In this document: piece by piece, positions 12,801 through 27,200 of the stretch
How positions within the stretch are numbered: position 1 is the first letter of the stretch
How the letters are laid out: each line of letters starts with the position of its first letter
Assembly (NCBI GenBank): GCA_038373865.1
Contig: JAXGGA010003421.1
Location: forward strand, 38,959 to 102,958
From: Uloborus plumipes
Lineage: Eukaryota; Arthropoda; Arachnida; Araneae; Uloboridae
Direction of reading: 5' to 3'
Length of the DNA: 64,000 nucleotides
The notes under the pieces: model-generated
The model's database searches: none
What the model saw: only the letters and a program-made list of their open reading frames with translations
Told to the model about the DNA's origin: nothing
Position numbers and translations under genes: made by a program

Positions 12801-15800
12801 TAAAGTCCTGGTGATACACGATCTGTTATAATAGCGAAAATTTGTGTACAAAATGGTGTTTGCTACTTAAATGTATGAAAGATGAACTCATTAAAATTGA
12901 TTTGTAGACAGTTAAAATGTATTTTTGGGTTGGCTACACACTCACATTTAAATGAATTCAGACATCATGGAGATAAATTTAGTCAAAATTCAGTTTTGGG
13001 GGTAATTACAATAAGGATTTATGTTAAAAGTTGAGTGGTAAATTTTTTACGAGGGCAATATTTCCTTTTTTTGGTGTAAGAAAGCAAAAGGTGTTGTCTT
13101 AATCTTAGATTGTATGACAGATGTATATTCAGGGGTTATCGACTTGGGGTGTACCCCCCCCCCCCCACCTCCCCTTCTCTACAGTCACAGGACGTAGAAG
13201 AATTTCTAAGGAGGGGTAAATGATTAAAACAGTAGAACAAAAAAAGTTATATTTGTTTTATTTGCTTGCTTTAATGGCAATGTATAAATATTTTGGCCTG
13301 AGATTTTCAATGCAATTTTCATCCCTAGATCTCTTACAAAGTTATTTATATTTTAATTTAACTCCATCTTTAGTGATCTTAATTAGCTTCTGCTTATAAC
13401 TCTAATTTTAAGTTCAAACTTCTTGTATTAACCACATATGGTAGTTGGCGTAACCTTGGGGCACTTGACTGAAAAAGGCAATTTAGTCCGTAGATAAGCT
13501 TCACATATATTTCATTAAAAATTTTAATTTAAAAGGGTATTGAATAAAGTTTTGGGGATTTAAGAATCACACATGTATGTATGATTTCTTAAGTGAAACA
13601 TTTTGTCGTTAGCTTTTGAAATTATTACTTTTAATGAAATATATGATGAATTATCATATGTAGGACAAATTGCTACTATTTTGTGAAATGGCGATGTATA
13701 AGTATTTGAAAGGGGGGGGGCAGAGCCAGAAATGTTAAGAATCCTTGGTCTAAATAACGTTCTCCTTTAATTGCCAATAAATTTTCAAAATTCTTGATTT
13801 TCACTAATCCATAGAGATGCAAGACTCAATTAACTTATATTTTTTAGACTTGGCTGCATTTATTGAAAATTAATTATGTCACATCAACAACTTTAAAAGA
13901 CTTTAATGAGGGATTTGGTTAATTTTGACTGTTATTAGGGGGGGGGGAGCATTGTCGAAGTTTTTTTTAATTTAAGATTGAACCCCCCCTATATTGTTGG
14001 AAATGCTTCACTGATCACAAAAATACTAATTTTTTTCTGAACTATCAAAATTGCGTAAACTCTAGCCTTTTTCTTGTTTTTTACTGTACGGCACTATATT
14101 GGGCCATCGGAAAATTCGGTATCTCATTTTTATCCCTATACAAGTGATATATTTCCCAGTTGGGAAAGGGAGAAACACAACAAGGCACTACACAGACCAT
14201 GCATATGAGATTTTAACCTTCTAAAGGGTACCATTTTTGAGTTATGTAATGTACATCCATACAAACGTATGTGCAAACGTCACGAGAAAACTTACGCTAG
14301 TTAACTCAATGATGATCAAAATGGATATTTCGGCTGTGAGTATGTTCTTTGGTACATATTCACTTGTGTATGGGCAGAGAAACTACCCAACACTAATTGA
14401 AAAGTGGAAAAAATAAAAATTTGTGAAAATTGTGCTTTTTGGGGGGGGGGGGGGGATGAACATTTTTTTAACAGTTTGTACAAGGAATTTAAAGATGCTG
14501 TTCAAATTGTGGCTTCATATAGAGAAACAACTTAGATCAGAAAATGGAAGTAAAAGATAATGAAGAAATTGAAGAGGTTAAGAAGCAAATAATGTATGAG
14601 TAATAATGGAGAATTTCTGGAATTATGACGAAAGCTTTTAAAAACATTTTTGAGTTACTGACTTGATTCAAAGAAAGAAGCAAAATACAGTAATTTATTT
14701 CAAAAAAAGTCAGATATCTTAAACTGAATGACTTTATTTAGGCCATGCAAAATACATTTTACTTGTCTCAGTTATAGATGGTTGCACAGTGAGTTGTCTT
14801 CTCCTACAATTGTCTGCCAAATCAAAAAGGCAGGGATAGAAAGCTTAAAAGAAAAATTTTCTGTTGATGTGTATCCAAATGAATGGATGGAAACAATACA
14901 GAAAGAGTTGGAGGAAGCTGATGAAGATCTTATTAACAGTATTTGCCAGAAGATGTTATGTGCCTGAGGAATTGCATTTGCTAGACAGAGAGGGGGTGCA
15001 TTTGAGTTTGGTAATTCAAACAATCATCAATTTCCTGTCCGGCAGCAAATTTCCAGAGCACTTGCTTGAAAGTGCATCAACCCATAATATCTCTACAGAA
15101 AAAGTTTTTGGAGATGTTGATAATCGTTTAAAACATTCTGGACCATGTGGTTTTGCTGGGTTTCAGAGAAAATAGTTATTACGCATTCAAATTACTTTGT
15201 GTTTCTTGATCATGAATGGAGAAGTAAGGAGTTAAAAAAAATGAAAAAAGAAACTGATGAACTTAAAATAATTTGGAGTTTATCCAAAAACATTCTTTCA
15301 AACAGTGTGCATAGCACAGACATTGACACAGTGAAGATAATACAGGAAAGAAAAATGCTTACCATAACAAAGGAATTTAGACTTAAATACAGCATTATTC
15401 CAACTAATTATGAAGAAATTAAGGAGATAATAAAAAAAATTAAAATATGAAGGTGAAAAGTGCAAAGTTTTGAAATTACTGGTAAAAATAGCGCAAAAGT
15501 GATTTCAGAAATTTAAAACAAGACCACATACTCTTCAAGCAACGAGGTCTGTGTACAACGAGGTGTAATACATCTGATACAAATGCAGAATCTGTAGATG
15601 ATCCACTACCATTGCAAGATGTGCCTGAGAATGAAACGGTTGCTGTACTTTGGGATGGAGAGTGGGGTGTTGGTCAAGTCATAAGCAAATAAGATGAAGA
15701 CACTGATACATACAGGATAAAATATATGAAAAGGGTTAAAAAAGATTCAAACTTGTATTGGATATGTCCAGAACAAGATGACATACATAAAACCAAAGGG

Positions 15801-18230
15801 GAACAAATCATCATTATTCGGCCGATAATAGACGTTTCCGTAGATGTTTCCTCTACAAGAACAATTATTTTTGAACTAATTAATTATGTTTTAATTAATA
15901 ATATAGCAAATACAGACTGTGACAATATTCAACTTAGATTGTATCACCAAAGAAAGTTAATCTAACATTTTTATTTCCTTATTGTTGTTCAAAATGTTTT
16001 CGAAGCAATGCAAAAACGAGAAATAAAGTCAAAATATGAAAAAAACACCCAGAGTTTGGACAATTTTTGAGATATTCCAAAAAAATTGCTTGTTATGTCA
16101 TCTTTGTATAACATTGTATCATCCTAGGGCGTTCAATGTTAAATTCAGAAAAACTTTTTTTTCCCCATAGCAATATGGGTTTTTTTGCTGGAATTCAGCT
16201 AAGTTTTAAATTTATATAATTTACGTTTTTTAATTTAAATACAAAAATCTGTAAAATTGAAAAAAAAGGGGTTTTGCGGAAACAAAAATCATAAATCTTT
16301 TCTGGCTTGAGAGGTTGCGGGACATTAAAAAAAAAAAAAAAAAAAACAAAACAAAAACAAAGAAAACGAAATACTGTAATTTCTGTAGTTGTGGTTTTTT
16401 AAAGGGTCTTTTTAAAGACTTGTTTTAATGTTTTATACGCTAATGAATGCAAGATAAAGAAGTGTTTGGAATTTTTAAAATTAACTTGTTTGATTGTACT
16501 TTTTTAAATAAAAAACTCTAATTAAGAACATTAAAAGTTAAAAAGCAAAATAACACACATCTCTTTTTCCCTGTCATACTCCATTTAATCTTCAGAAAGT
16601 TTTTTTATGGAGTTGATCATGTTAAGTTCTTTACTGCTTTTGTATATATTTCACTCTTTAAAGATGAACTTCCTCCTTCAAAAAATGCGAGGAGTATCTT
16701 CAAGCCTTGAAGAAAAGCTACACCCCTGAGTTACACGCCTTGCTAAAGTTCTGACTAGCTACCATTTATACTCGCATATAAGTCAAGAGATTTAGTCTAA
16801 GAAATGAAGCTGGAAGTTAGGGGGTTAACTTATACTGGTGGCAGAATTTTGGAAAAAAACTCACAAACAATTCTTGGAAAAGAACACTCAAAAACGTGCA
16901 CATTTTTCCAATTTTAGTCCAACTTTTTCAAACAAATGCTAAAAACGTAAAGACTCACATATTCTGCTATTCTTTTATTTGGTCTAACTGAAATAAAAAC
17001 TAAAAAGCCGACGATGCCAAAAGTGCGCAAATTGCCATATTTCCCAATTTTTCGATAGTGGTTATGAATTAATGCTCATTTCTTAAAAAAAGAATGCAAT
17101 ATGGATACAGCATAAAATTTATTGATATGAATTCAAAATAAAACTGACAGCGAATAAAAATCAGGATTGTGAAAGAACACCCTTTACAGAAACTGCGATA
17201 ACGGAAATGAACCCTTTTGTGAAAAAGAATAAAAATTGCCCAATTTTCAACGTAAGAATGAATACTGCATTTCATTTTCCTTCTTTTTCGAATGTTTACT
17301 TACATTAATCGCGGCAAACATTCCTGATTTTTTCAAAAAATTAGGGCTGGATTGATAGCCTGGTTTTCAATTTTTTCCTGATTTTCTCCTGAAAATAGGG
17401 GGTCGACATACATGCAAGTGTAAGCAGTATTTTGAATCCATGATGTCTATTTGAAAATTTTTACATAGTTGTAAAAGTCATACATTTAATTTTACTACCA
17501 TGTTTTGTGCAGAACACTTCTAATATTTTCTTATTTCTAGCTGCCAAAGATCAAGAATGCAGCAAATGAAGCTCAACCACCGGACTTAGTTGCTGCTTTG
17601 ATTGCTGAAGCTAAAAATGTACTGCAATCTGAAACAAAGTTATATCACAAATGTAAATATTCTATTTATCTTTCTATTTATGTATCTCAATTGTGTACAT
17701 AACTTATCTTAACAATTACCTACTTCTATGAAGATCATCCTACTTTGCCAGTAAATGAAATACGAAAATCAAACTTCTAATTGTTACGTTCAATTCAGAA
17801 TGCACGATTCATTTGAAGTAAGATTTTTAAAAAATTTAAAAGTCATTAAATCTTTATGTTAAAAAAATAATAATAATAAGGACGAGAACATTAGACATCT
17901 TTTTTATCAAACAGAAATTTCACCAAATGGGGCTGATGCAGATAATTTCTTTTGTATATCTCCCAGCATTCAAAGCAATAAAGCTCTTGATAAACTGTAG
18001 CATTCAAAAATCTGGTCAGAAAAAACTTTCAGTCCATGTATAAACTTGTCATGAAATTCTAATTAACTAAAACACAGACCACTTCACAAAACTCGGAGTA
18101 ACCAAAGCGGTCTGTTTACAAACTTATTTGTTAACAACTGCAATAGCCAAATCTTGAATCAAATGTATATTGATAGATATGTAACAAATTTAAGTTTTGG
18201 AATTTTAGAAAATTATGTAAATTTTCACAA

Positions 18231-18264
<34 letters not shown>

Positions 18265-21200
18265 TTTATATATATTAAATGCTCTAATTTACAAAACAAG
18301 ACCCAGTGAAAAATCTGGACATCTCTGGTGTCATTTGAATATGAATCCATTGTATTCATTCTGTTTTATAGGGGTGATTGTTTTCCGGTATTTTATCAAA
18401 TTTCCGGTATTTTCATGATCGATTCTTGTATTTTCATGTTCAAAAATACCGGAAATAAAATATTTTTCATTTTGCTTCCATCTTTCCACCTTCGGAATTT
18501 TTTCTCTTTTTTGAAGTTTCGATGACTTTTCCGATAATAATTAATGATATTCATCAAAGAAATGTTCTGATGCCATTCTATTTTTTTACTTTAATAAATT
18601 ATTTTATTTGCACCTTTTTTTATATTTTGATGCCTTTATTTAAAAAAATGCAATCGATTTGCATCCAATATAAGAATCGATTTTTTCTCATTTTTGATGC
18701 TTATTACCTTTAGTTAGGAGATAAATCAATGAAATATATTTTTATTTGGTATTAAAAAACGATAATTTAAAAATTCTTGAGTGAAATTCTGTGTCTTTTA
18801 TGAAAATCGAAATGTCAATCAGTTAAAAATTGAAGTTCTAATTTAAATGTGTTTGTTTATGAAAGGAAATTAATTACTACATGTGTATAATTATAAAATT
18901 AGGTGTGCTTAAGTAATAGGGGCCTTGGTTTACCCCCCCCTCCCCGCCCCCACACACAAACATTTTCTCTTTAAAACTTTCAGGTATTTTTTTAAGAACT
19001 CACAATTACCCCTGGTTTTATTACTTTACTCTTTAAATGTTTCTGAAAGATAAAGAGCATTAGTTCTTGTGTCAGTTGTGCTGTCTGAAAGACATCAAAA
19101 CCATTTAGTTTTCTGCTTATAATTCTCAAAACCAGTTCACAATAAGGTGGAGTGTGGTGATGTTAATATACTTAATGAACAGATGTGCCATTTACGTTCT
19201 GCAGTAAATGTTTCTCAAAATGCATCCTGAAATCTTTTTTTTAATTTTATAGTCTGTGCAAAATAAACATTTCTGACATATAAGCTAATGTAATGTTAAG
19301 GTTTTTTTTTTTTTTAACTTTAATTTTGACCAGACAATATAGGTTAGGAAGTGTCGGAAAGTTTGCTTTTTTTCACTTTTCTCTACATTTGACAATTTAT
19401 AAAAAAAAACTCGTTGTATAAATTTCAGTGCAAGAAAATAGGCGAGACAAAGACTTCGCTTGGATCAAACGTATTCTCCAGTCTGGTACCTTGTCGGATA
19501 AAATTTCAGCCCACACAATTTTGATACAAGATTGTCCCGTATACAATGTCAGCAGCATTGAGTCGCTGGTCAATATGGTTAACACAAAGGGGAAAAGAGA
19601 ATGTCTTATGGCCATGGGTAAGCATTTTTACTATTTTTAATTATATTTATTTATTTGTTTTTAATGTATTAAATCTAACCAAACTGACAACAAGGCTTGA
19701 ATAGCCTTAAATGTTTGTCTTTATTTTTAGAAAATATAATTTGACATACCTTATTTCTTCTCGACTATATCAAGATCATTAAATCTTAAATTTAATTTAG
19801 CCCGTTCGGGATGGCAGCCCTCGGAAGATAGGCAGCAGCTGTTACATGCAGCCTGCTTACAGGTCGCTGCAATTTCTCCCGCTAAGCCTTATACACAATT
19901 TTAGAAACTATACATTGCACAATAATGGGCAAAATGTGCACTTTAAGTAGAAATGAAACTATTTTTAAATACAGTGAAGCACCGTATATATGTTTCTCTT
20001 TTATACGTTTTTATCATTTATACGTTTTCCAATCGGTCCCGGCGCAGTCTGATATATATTATCGAATGCCTACTATACGTTTTTGCATTTGTACCTTTTT
20101 TTCATGCAGTCACTTAAAAAACGTATAAACAGTGCTTCACTGGATGATTAAGGATACCATTATCTGAACTGTAACAGAAACATTTAATTTAAATAATTGA
20201 TATTAAAAGTAAAAATACAAGTATATTGTATTTTAACGTGACTTAAAGTACCTAGCTTAAACACTAAATGCTAATATAAAATATAAAAAAAGCATTAAAA
20301 ATAGTTGCACTGAATATTATGAAATACTGAAGAATATTTTAATAATAAATACTTCAAATAATCTCAAAGCACTAATGAGTGTAGAAACTTACTTTTTTGC
20401 CTTCCAGCCTCCTTGTAATTAGCTTTTATAGAATATTTAAGTAAAAATTTAGTAACTGATACATTTTGAGCAAATTTATCAAATTTACAAATTTATTCAA
20501 AAGAAAAGCTGCATTTAGTTGCATTTGATATCCATTGTACATGTTACATTCATATGTTGATGTGTTTCTTTATTTGTCATTTTAGATGCATTACAAGACT
20601 TATTCATTGGTGAAATTTTAGCTGAAGATCGAAAAATGAAATACTTTCACCAGGTCAAAAGATTTTTACCTCTTTATTGGAAATTTATACTATCTCTAGG
20701 AATCAAGTTTATTTATCTATTTTTGGGTGTTGCTATCTTTAGTTGCATTTTAGTTGAAAATAAAAATGTATGACTTTATGTGTGTGCAGTTAAAATACAG
20801 TCAAGAAAAATTTAACAGAATGAAGTATAAGAATGAAGTGCATTAATTACAATCATTTTTAGCTCTGTATATTTTTGAACTTTTGTTGCTGTGTTTTATG
20901 CCCTTTCTGATTCTTTTCAAATATTTTTGCTCTGATGTGACCATTCACAGATATATACTATATCTATGCATCTATTTGTATTTGTATATTAATATAGATG
21001 TATTCTGTTTACAGCAACCTTTGAAAGATTTGGATTTAATTGCAAATGAAACTCCTGCTGTCCGGAAACTTGTACTCATTTTGTGGGTTTTTGAAAATGA
21101 AATTAAAAATTTGTACAGTAAATTCGTAAACAATCTGAAAGCTGTTGGACATGATACAGTTGAAAAAACTAAGCAAAAAGCAGTAACTGTTATGTGCACT

Positions 21201-24200
21201 TTATTAAAAGAAAATCCTGAACAAGAACAGGTAATGCATTGTTAGCATCCTTCTTTTTGCACTACTTCTGTGTTCATTTACTTAAAAGATTCATGTATAC
21301 TTTAGTTGTTTTATAATTAGTGCATAAATTCATTAGTGCATACTTTTGCTTATTCTGCTTAATATAACTGCTTTTATCGATCACTTCCAGAAATTTTATG
21401 TATTTATTAAATTGTTCTCCTTCTTTTGGTTTATTTTGTTTAAATGGACATGTAATAACAAGTCATCTCAGTTCATATAGTTATGTTTACAAAAAATTCT
21501 ACTCTGTACAGGGAAAAGGATACTGTCTATGCAATTACTACTTCTGCATAGATTTTTTTTTTAAATAATTTTTCCCCTTCAGTAATAATACAATTTAAAT
21601 TAAAGCCAAATATTTCCTACTTTCATATATATACTTTAAGCTTTTTTTTTTTTAGTTTCTTCTTGAACAGGTGGTGAATAAAATTGGAGATCCACTTGGG
21701 AAAATTGGATCCCATGCTTGCTATGTATTAGGACAACTTTTAATTCAGCATCCTGATATGAAAACAGTCGTTGTTCAAGAAGTGGAAAGATTTATTTTTC
21801 GATCCAACCTATCTGAAAAAGCAAAGTACTATTCTCTTTGCTTCTTGAACCAGGTTTGTTGAATGTTATCCATATTTCTTTCTTGTTATTCCATTATTTT
21901 AATGCATGAACTGCATTCTTCCATTCTGCTGAAAGAGAAAAATTTATTTTTTATTTTAACTTTTTATTCTTTATTAATAACCCTTTTTTTTTTTTTATTA
22001 ATAACAATTCTATTTGCTAAATTTTGCGCATTTTTATCTCTATTTAATAATATTGGGTTTTTTTACTTCATTTTAGTAGTAAAGGAAGTATTATGATCAC
22101 AAAAAAAATTTTCACTCAAATTTTTGTCTAAATTCCTATTTTGCTCACCCCTAAGTAGCTTTTCCGACCCGTCAGCACCTGCATGTGTACCTGTAAAGAT
22201 ATAAACAGCCAAAATGTCTATTTCAACCATCCTTGAGTTATTTTTCACGAGTTTTCTCGGGACATCTGTTTGTATGTATTTGCACCTTCCCTTTTGGTTG
22301 TATTCAGGCTATTGTCGATATTTTGCGAATAATCCTTTGAATGATGTTAAAATAGCATTTAACAATATTTAAAACATTGAGAAACATTTTTTGCATTGAT
22401 TCGTGACAAACTAGGGGTGTAAATAATTGAACTATTTTCTTTGGACATTCTAGACTAGTTTTAAAGTATTAAGTTATCTTTTAAATAGGATATTATTCAT
22501 ATTTATATTTAGTGAAGTGAAAAAATATTTGTTTGTGTGTATGTATGTGAGTTGAAATGTGAGTAATACTTTTCTCAGGACTTAATACACTGGCGGAAAA
22601 AAAAATCCCAACACCAAGAAAAAATTACTGTAGAGTAATGAAATTTGGGTAATGCAATTGTCTAGTTAACATGTTTAATTGATTAAATGTACAAGATCAC
22701 TGGCTAATTTAAGCTCCAAAAAATGCTGTGCAAATGTGAAATTATGTTAATTTAATAGAGGGTGTAACCTCCAGAATTTTGAAGGCAAGCCTGCAAGCGT
22801 GCATGCATTATGTCATACAGATACCGAATGTCACTTTGTGGTATGGAGTTCCATGCTTATTGCACTTGCTGTGTCAATACTAGGACCGTCATTGCTGACT
22901 GTGGATGATGCTCGAGGTGCCATCCCATGATATCCCATACGTTATCAATTGGAGACAGACCTGGTGATTTTGCAGGTCATGGTAACATGTCAGCACTCTA
23001 TAGAGCACATTGTGTTACAGCAGCGATGTCAGGGCGAGCGTTATCCTGTTGAAAAATGTCCCCTTGAATGCTACTCATGAAGGGCTGTACTACTGGTTAA
23101 ATTAACAGACTGACGACAAATTTTCAGTCAGTGAGTTTGAGATAACCACAAGAATGCCCCTGCTGTCGTAGAAAATTGCTCCAGAGACCATAACTCCAGG
23201 TGTGAGTCCCGTGTGTCTAGGCCGTAGACCGCTTGGATGCAGGCGGTCCCCTGGCCTCCTTCTGACCAATATACAGCCACCACTGGCACTAATTCAGAAT
23301 CTTTTCATCAAAAATTACAACAAATCTCCACTCCGACCTCCAGTGAGCTCTGTCGTGGCACCACTGCCGTCGGAAAAGGCAATGGTCCTTGAAGTAAACA
23401 GTTTCTTACCGTTCCTTGGGTCACGACGGTACCAACTGCAGCTCGAATGTCAGCCACAGATGCAGTACGATGCGCCACAGCCGTACGCAAGATTCGGCGA
23501 TCTTCCTTCTCAGTTGCGCTATGTGTCAGCTCGGAACGCGATCTTCTTGAGGTAGTACCATCCCTTGCCCATAGCTTTCAATAATCATGCATGGTGGGAA
23601 CATTTCCACCCAAGTCTTTCTGCAATATTGCGAACTGAAAATCCACCTTCTCGTAGTTAAATTGTACGACCTCGTTCAAACTCGGTGAGCTGTTGATAAT
23701 GGCTTCTCCGTCTTCTTAAAGGCATTCCTGGCTAACATGAACGCAATTCGTCAAATTTCACGGAAAAATAATACACACGAGCTTCACAACACACTTTTAA
23801 AACAAGCCTTATTTGCATGTTCCGAGTGACGCCAGCTGCGCCACACTTATTCGCGGAGCGCGAAATTTCAATCGATGTCATCTTTCAGTTGTATAAACAC
23901 GCCTACTAAATTTCGTTTATCTAACACAAGTCTTTCTTGGTGTTGGGATTTTTTTTTCCGCCAGTGTACTTTTCATTAAGTATTAAGGAATAATACTTTT
24001 CATTTATTCAGCTTTGTTAATTATTATTATTATTATTTTCTACTTCTTCTAAAACACTAAAAATTTAGTTTTATAATTCTAACATTTTTTTTCTTTTCAG
24101 ATTATTTTGAATCATGAAGAGTATCAATTGGCCAATCATTTAATCATGATTTATTTCTCTCAATTCAAACTTTTTGTTAGAAAAGGTGAAGTTGATACCA

Positions 24201-27200
24201 AGATGATGAGTGCATTACTGACGGGTGTAGCAAGAGCGTATCCATTTGCAAAGTTGAAGGATAATGTTATTATGAATCAGTTAGATGCTATGTATCGTCT
24301 TGTTCATATGGTTAGCTTCAATACCAGCATTCAAGCTATGATGCTAATTTTTCAAGTATGTCAATTGTTACCTTTTCTATCCATAATATAACGAATATTA
24401 AAAGTTTACTTGAAAAATATAATATTTCATTAACATTTTTTGCACTTTTTCCTCAGTGTCCTAATTATTAACAAATGGTCTAATTATTTCATTTTTTGTC
24501 ACGCTTAATCTCTCTTACAGTTCTGGTTCATTGTTTAAAAGTCCCCCGCCTCCCCCATTACTTTCTCTTTTAGTTTCAGTAAGTGAAAAGTTGAAATAAA
24601 CTGATATGTAACAAAACAAATAGTATGTTGACTGAACACCAAACATTTCACCAAAAAGTTGGTTGAATAGCGAAAATTCTTTGACCGAGTAGAAACTTTT
24701 AAAAAAAAAATCATCAATAAACACACAATTTTTAATGTTTAAAATTAATACTTATTTATTAAAGACTGATTAAAACTTTTTCATATTGTTGGTACTTCTA
24801 AAAAGATTGCAAAATTTTTTATGATTCTTTTCTTTTAAAACAGTTTTTAAGTTTTGCAACAAATGCCAATATTAAATGTTCATAGGGTTTTTACAAATCA
24901 TATGAGCTTTTTTGAAAAAAAAAAAAATCTTCATTCTAAATGATGAAGAAACTATATCAAATTTATGATTAGAGGTGAAACAGTATTTAGATATACCTTT
25001 ATGTTTGTGCATTGTTATCCCCAGTGTGGGTATAATTTTTTTAAATCAGGTTTGTATTGTCTCTTAATCTTTTTACTTAGTTTTATTCCATTTCTCTTGT
25101 TTTAGGTTTTGGATTCAAAAGACAATCTATCCGATAGGTTTTACAATACACTGTATCGAAAACTTTTAGATCCTGCTGTTAGTAGCTCTTCTCGACAAGC
25201 ATCTCTTTTAAACCTTGTTTATCGTGCTCTCAAAAAAGATGTAGCTGTAGTGAGGATAAAAGCCTTCATAAAAAGAATACTACAAGTAATGAGTACATAG
25301 TTTATCTATCTCCTGTATTATCTGTTTTCATATGTTGCAAAGTTTTTTAAGTCTTAAATTTTCTCTTGCATTAGTTGCTTTTTTTAAATGCATTATTTAA
25401 TGCTTAAAATAATTTTAAATACTTTGCTTTGTAGCAATATCTATTTATGGACAAAATAATGTATTTGACTGCATGTACAATTTGTAGACTTCTTAACTTG
25501 AAATAATATGATTCCAAAACTCTTTTTTATCATTATTATTGTTATATCTTCAAAAGTGCTGTAGCTCTTAAAACACCTTAGCCTTATTTAAGAATTTAAG
25601 CCACTAAACTATTATCTGTTATCTATAGGGAGGAAGTATAGTCCTCCCCCTCCAAACCTTAGCTTAAATCAATACTGTAAATGCTTGTACAGAGTAATGG
25701 CTATACATGGAAAGACTGTTTGGCTCCCTGTTCAAGAAAAAACCTGCTTGCACAATGCACATCAGCTGCCTTATTTTTCATTTAGTAATCGGTGCTTTAG
25801 CTAAGCGAAAGTGCTCGAGAATATTTTCCCCATAAATACCTGATTTGTTATAATAAAAAAACTTTATGATGTATGATGTAATCATTTATTGTTATTGCAA
25901 TTATACAATGAAGTTATAATTTTCAAAACGGACCTTACGATTAAGTTTCTTTACACTCAAATTAATTCAAATTAGAAGCCTATTCAAAATCTCAAATGTT
26001 GACGTGTAAGCACAATGTAATCTGCCTATCAGCAAATAAATCACGATGTTGCAACTACAAGTGCCAATATACTTCTAAGACCCTAAAATCAGGCTGGTCT
26101 TTTCGGGCTGTCGGAAGGGCAATTGTTGCTCTAGTTTTGAGAAATTAATGTATTAACATTTATCTGAACATAGTTTTTATTTATTTATTTTATTTTATTT
26201 TTTTGATAGATTATGTATTGAGTATATACTCTTAGTCCCCCACCCCCTCTGTATGGCATTTTATTTCATATTAAGCTACCTCTTATTCTTGAACTTCTAA
26301 GGGAGGCCATAGCAACCTATAACCAAAGGGTCATAGGTTGACTCATTTCACAATTTCAAGTAACCCACTTCAAATCTGAACATAAAGTACAGTGGATGCT
26401 GGTTAATGGAATCAGTTAATTGGATTAGCTTCTTTAATGAATCGAGCCATCAAAAATAGAACAATATTCAGCTTTATTGAATCAGCCATTTTATAAAATC
26501 CAAACTGTTAAGAACAAATACAATTCATATAAGCGGTGGCCACTTTATAATATCTAAAAATAATTTATAAAATATAATTATGAACAAATCATGTATAAAA
26601 TAAACAGAAAATTTATCAACACAGTACATTTTTGTTTTATTGAAAATGTGTTTTTATTTTTTAAAAAAATGCCAAAATGTTTCATTTTTGCAATATCTTA
26701 GCGATTTTACCTGAATTTTTTTTCTTTGTGTCATAACGAATGGATTATCCACCTCATTGTTTCAATTGTTAACTCAATTTCTCCCTAAAGTTACTAAATA
26801 TTCCTCCATATTTTATCTTTGCTGATTTGCTGTTGTTTCAAATAATGTGATCAGAAACACTTTTTTCTTCAAGTCGGTTTCTGACTCATGCACTACTGAA
26901 CTGTTATTTTAAAAAAACGGTTGTATCTATAATATGCAAAATAATTTTTTTTAATATACTGACGAAGTTTTGTACCCAGTTAATCTTTCTCTACTAAAGT
27001 TTCACTTGTAGATTTGTCAGATATGTAGACAATGAAATATGAATTCACTCATAATAATTAGAACTAATAAAGTGCACTGAAATAATTTTAACATTTCTTA
27101 ATTCTTGGGTTATCTTTTTTTGTTATTATTTAGATTGCTTTGTATCAAGCACCAAATCTTCAGTGTGCATTTTTAGTTCTGATCTCTGAGCTATGCAAAC

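Noticed and set aside
23202..23555. 117-codon plus-strand frame
   Set aside because: Antisense shadow inside the Tc1 element, whose transposase remnant is on the minus strand.
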